Shown: one piece after another, positions 62,861 through 64,000 of the stretch
Numbering within the stretch: the first letter of the stretch is position 1
Layout: the number at the start of each line of letters is the position of its first letter
Assembly: GCA_963697205.1 (NCBI GenBank)
Contig: CAVONB010000006.1
Location: 372,001-436,000 of the forward strand
Length of the DNA: 64,000 bases
Direction of reading: 5' to 3'
Origin: CAVONB01 sp963697205
GTDB taxonomy: Bacteria > Pseudomonadota > Alphaproteobacteria > Rhizobiales > Hyphomicrobiaceae
The notes under the pieces: generated by a model
The model's input: only the letters and a program-made list of their open reading frames with translations
Told to the model about the DNA's origin: nothing
Database searches by the model: none
Translations under genes and position numbers: made by a program

Positions 62861-63817
62861 ATGCTGAAGTATGCCCTCTACCGCCTCCTGCTCGTGATCC
62901 CGACGCTGATCGGCATCGCCGTCATCGTCTTCCTCGTCCTGCGCGTCGTGCCCGGTGATCCCGTCGCCATCAAGCTGACCGCCGAATCCGGCGAGGTCAC
63001 CGAGGAGATGATCCAGTCGGAGCGAAAACGACTGGGCCTCGCCGATCCCATGCACGTCCAGTTCATCAATTACATGAGCGGACTTGCCGTTGGCGATCTC
63101 GGCATTTCCCTCGTCACCGAGCGTCCGGTGCTGCAGGAGATCGGTGGACGCATCGGGCTGACCATCCAGCTTGCGATCCTGGCGACGTTCCTGTCCGTAC
63201 TAATCGGCGTGCCGCTCGGCACGGCAGCCGCGTTGTTCCGAGGAAGCTGGTTCGACTATCTCATACGCGTGGTCACCATCAGCGGCCTTGCCATCCCCGG
63301 GTTCTGGCTCGGCATGCTGATCATCATGTTCCTGCTGCTGACCGTGGGAACGCTGCCGCCGCTGGGCACCACCAGCCTGTTCGAGGACCCCATGCGCGTC
63401 CTCAACCAGCTGATCTGGCCGGCGCTCTCCGTCGCCTTTCGCTATGCGGCCGTTATCGCGCGCATGCTGCGATCCTCGATCCTGGAGGTGCTGTCGGAGG
63501 ATTACATCCGCACCGCGCGCGCCAAGGGCCTCAAGGAGCGCATCGTCATCGTCAAGCACGGCATGCGCAACGCGCTGCTGCCGACCGTCACCGTCGTCGG
63601 CCTGGAATTCGCCTTCCTGATCGGCGGACTGGTCGTCACCGAGCAGGTCTTCAATATCAACGGCATCGGCAAGATGTTCGTGGAGGCCGTGGTATTCAAC
63701 GACTTCACCATGCTGCAGGGTCTTGTGCTGCTGGTGGCGACCTCGTTCGTCCTCGTCAATCTCGTGGTCGATCTGCTGTACGCCGCCCTCGACCCCCGCA
63801 TCAGGTATCAGGCATGA
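62861..63817 (+). CDS. Dipeptide-type ABC transporter permease, DppB family
   Basis: A 318-residue permease with six helices. The family N-terminus YALYRLLLVIPTLIGIAVIV is clear, and the ABC-coupling EAA loop reads EDYIRTARAKGLKERIVI-VKHGMRNALLP. Periplasmic and helical spacing are normal for DppB/OppB. Eleven bp follow to the second permease start, so both are translated together. Confidence 0.94.
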   Translation: MLKYALYRLLLVIPTLIGIAVIVFLVLRVVPGDPVAIKLTAESGEVTEEMIQSERKRLGLADPMHVQFINYMSGLAVGDLGISLVTERPVLQEIGGRIGLTIQLAILATFLSVLIGVPLGTAAALFRGSWFDYLIRVVTISGLAIPGFWLGMLIIMFLLLTVGTLPPLGTTSLFEDPMRVLNQLIWPALSVAFRYAAVIARMLRSSILEVLSEDYIRTARAKGLKERIVIVKHGMRNALLPTVTVVGLEFAFLIGGLVVTEQVFNINGIGKMFVEAVVFNDFTMLQGLVLLVATSFVLVNLVVDLLYAALDPRIRYQA

Positions 63818-63827
63818 GGTATCAGCC

Positions 63828-64000
63828 ATGACGCTGGAAGCCGACGCCCGCATCCCCGCACCCGCCGCCGACGCACCTGCCGCGCCGGCCGCCGCCGCGC
63901 CCGTCCGCCGTCGCGCCAATCCGATGATGAAGTTCATCCGCGAGCAGCCGCTCGGCGCCATCGGCTTCGTCATCGTCGCGGTCATGTTCCTGTCCGCGAT
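63828..64000 (+). CDS. Dipeptide-type ABC transporter permease, DppC family (partial)
   Basis: The first 57 codons only; the gene runs off the right edge. An Ala/Pro-rich cytoplasmic tail (about 25 residues) precedes RRRANPMMKFIREQPLGAIG and the first helix FVIVAVMFLSA, the usual DppC/OppC beginning. It should pair with the DppB-type subunit just upstream. Confidence 0.88.
   Translation, partial: MTLEADARIPAPAADAPAAPAAAAPVRRRANPMMKFIREQPLGAIGFVIVAVMFLSA

Noticed and set aside
60770..63055. A 761-codon minus-strand open frame
   Set aside because: Antisense to the fused ABC ATPase gene, whose motifs are complete. Long mirror frames are expected at this GC content.

Overview
The window is GC-rich chromosomal DNA of an alphaproteobacterium, most likely Hyphomicrobiales-like. 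This rests on the tolQRAB–pal–cpoB–tilS–ftsH order, the HvrA-type H-NS protein, a DUF1194 protein, a DUF882 protein and an ABC1 kinase. I cannot name the genus. I see no phage, IS transposase, CRISPR array, rRNA or tRNA. Coding is dense, and starts are usually preceded by GGAG-type ribosome sites.

Layout. 0–1.6 kb: start of smc (minus strand, cut by the left edge) and a DUF1194 exported protein. 1.8–3.2 kb: DHA2-type MFS exporter. 3.4–7.9 kb: a beta-keto acid cleavage enzyme followed by a complete Liv-type ABC permease/ATPase set (livHMGF) with no binding-protein gene. 8.2–10.8 kb: H-NS-like protein, class I/II aminotransferase and a small exported protein. 10.9–25.3 kb: a Wzx/Wzy-type polysaccharide locus (export lipoprotein, outer-membrane barrel, Wzc-like copolymerase, WcaJ-like initiating transferase, polymerase, three glycosyltransferases, sulfotransferase, flippase) with two 3-hydroxyisobutyrate-dehydrogenase-like genes in or beside it. 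26.5–32.5 kb: L,D-transpeptidase, a sigma-54 response regulator and an M3 oligopeptidase. 33–41.2 kb: Kup potassium transporter, MFS, ABC1 kinase, aquaporin, cupin, Gfo/Idh oxidoreductase and a small exported protein. 41.6–53.1 kb: the cell-envelope block tolQ-R-A-B, two tiny lipoprotein genes, pal, a second Pal-like gene, cpoB, tilS and ftsH. 53.3–58.7 kb: RTX repeat protein, acyl-CoA dehydrogenase, an 88-aa protein and a DUF882 protein. 59.1–64 kb: a dipeptide-type ABC importer with both ATPases fused in one chain, running off the right edge.

Most notable are: (i) two 42–44-residue paralogous lipoproteins inside the tol-pal block; (ii) a TPR + OmpA-type Pal paralogue beside pal; (iii) a Wzc-like protein whose Walker A lysine is replaced; (iv) two families of palindromic intergenic elements, of which one supplies the TAG stop codons of the genes it abuts; (v) single-base frame disruptions concentrated in four genes between 19.0 and 32.2 kb, which look more like sequence errors than decay; (vi) hairpin-rich leaders and compact 16-bp dyads ahead of several genes.

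In function, the Tol-Pal block, L,D-transpeptidase, DUF882 protein and FtsH concern envelope maintenance; the 11–25 kb locus makes and exports a surface polysaccharide that is probably sulfated; the transporters and dehydrogenases are nutritional. Functions are inferred from protein families read by eye; no search was run.
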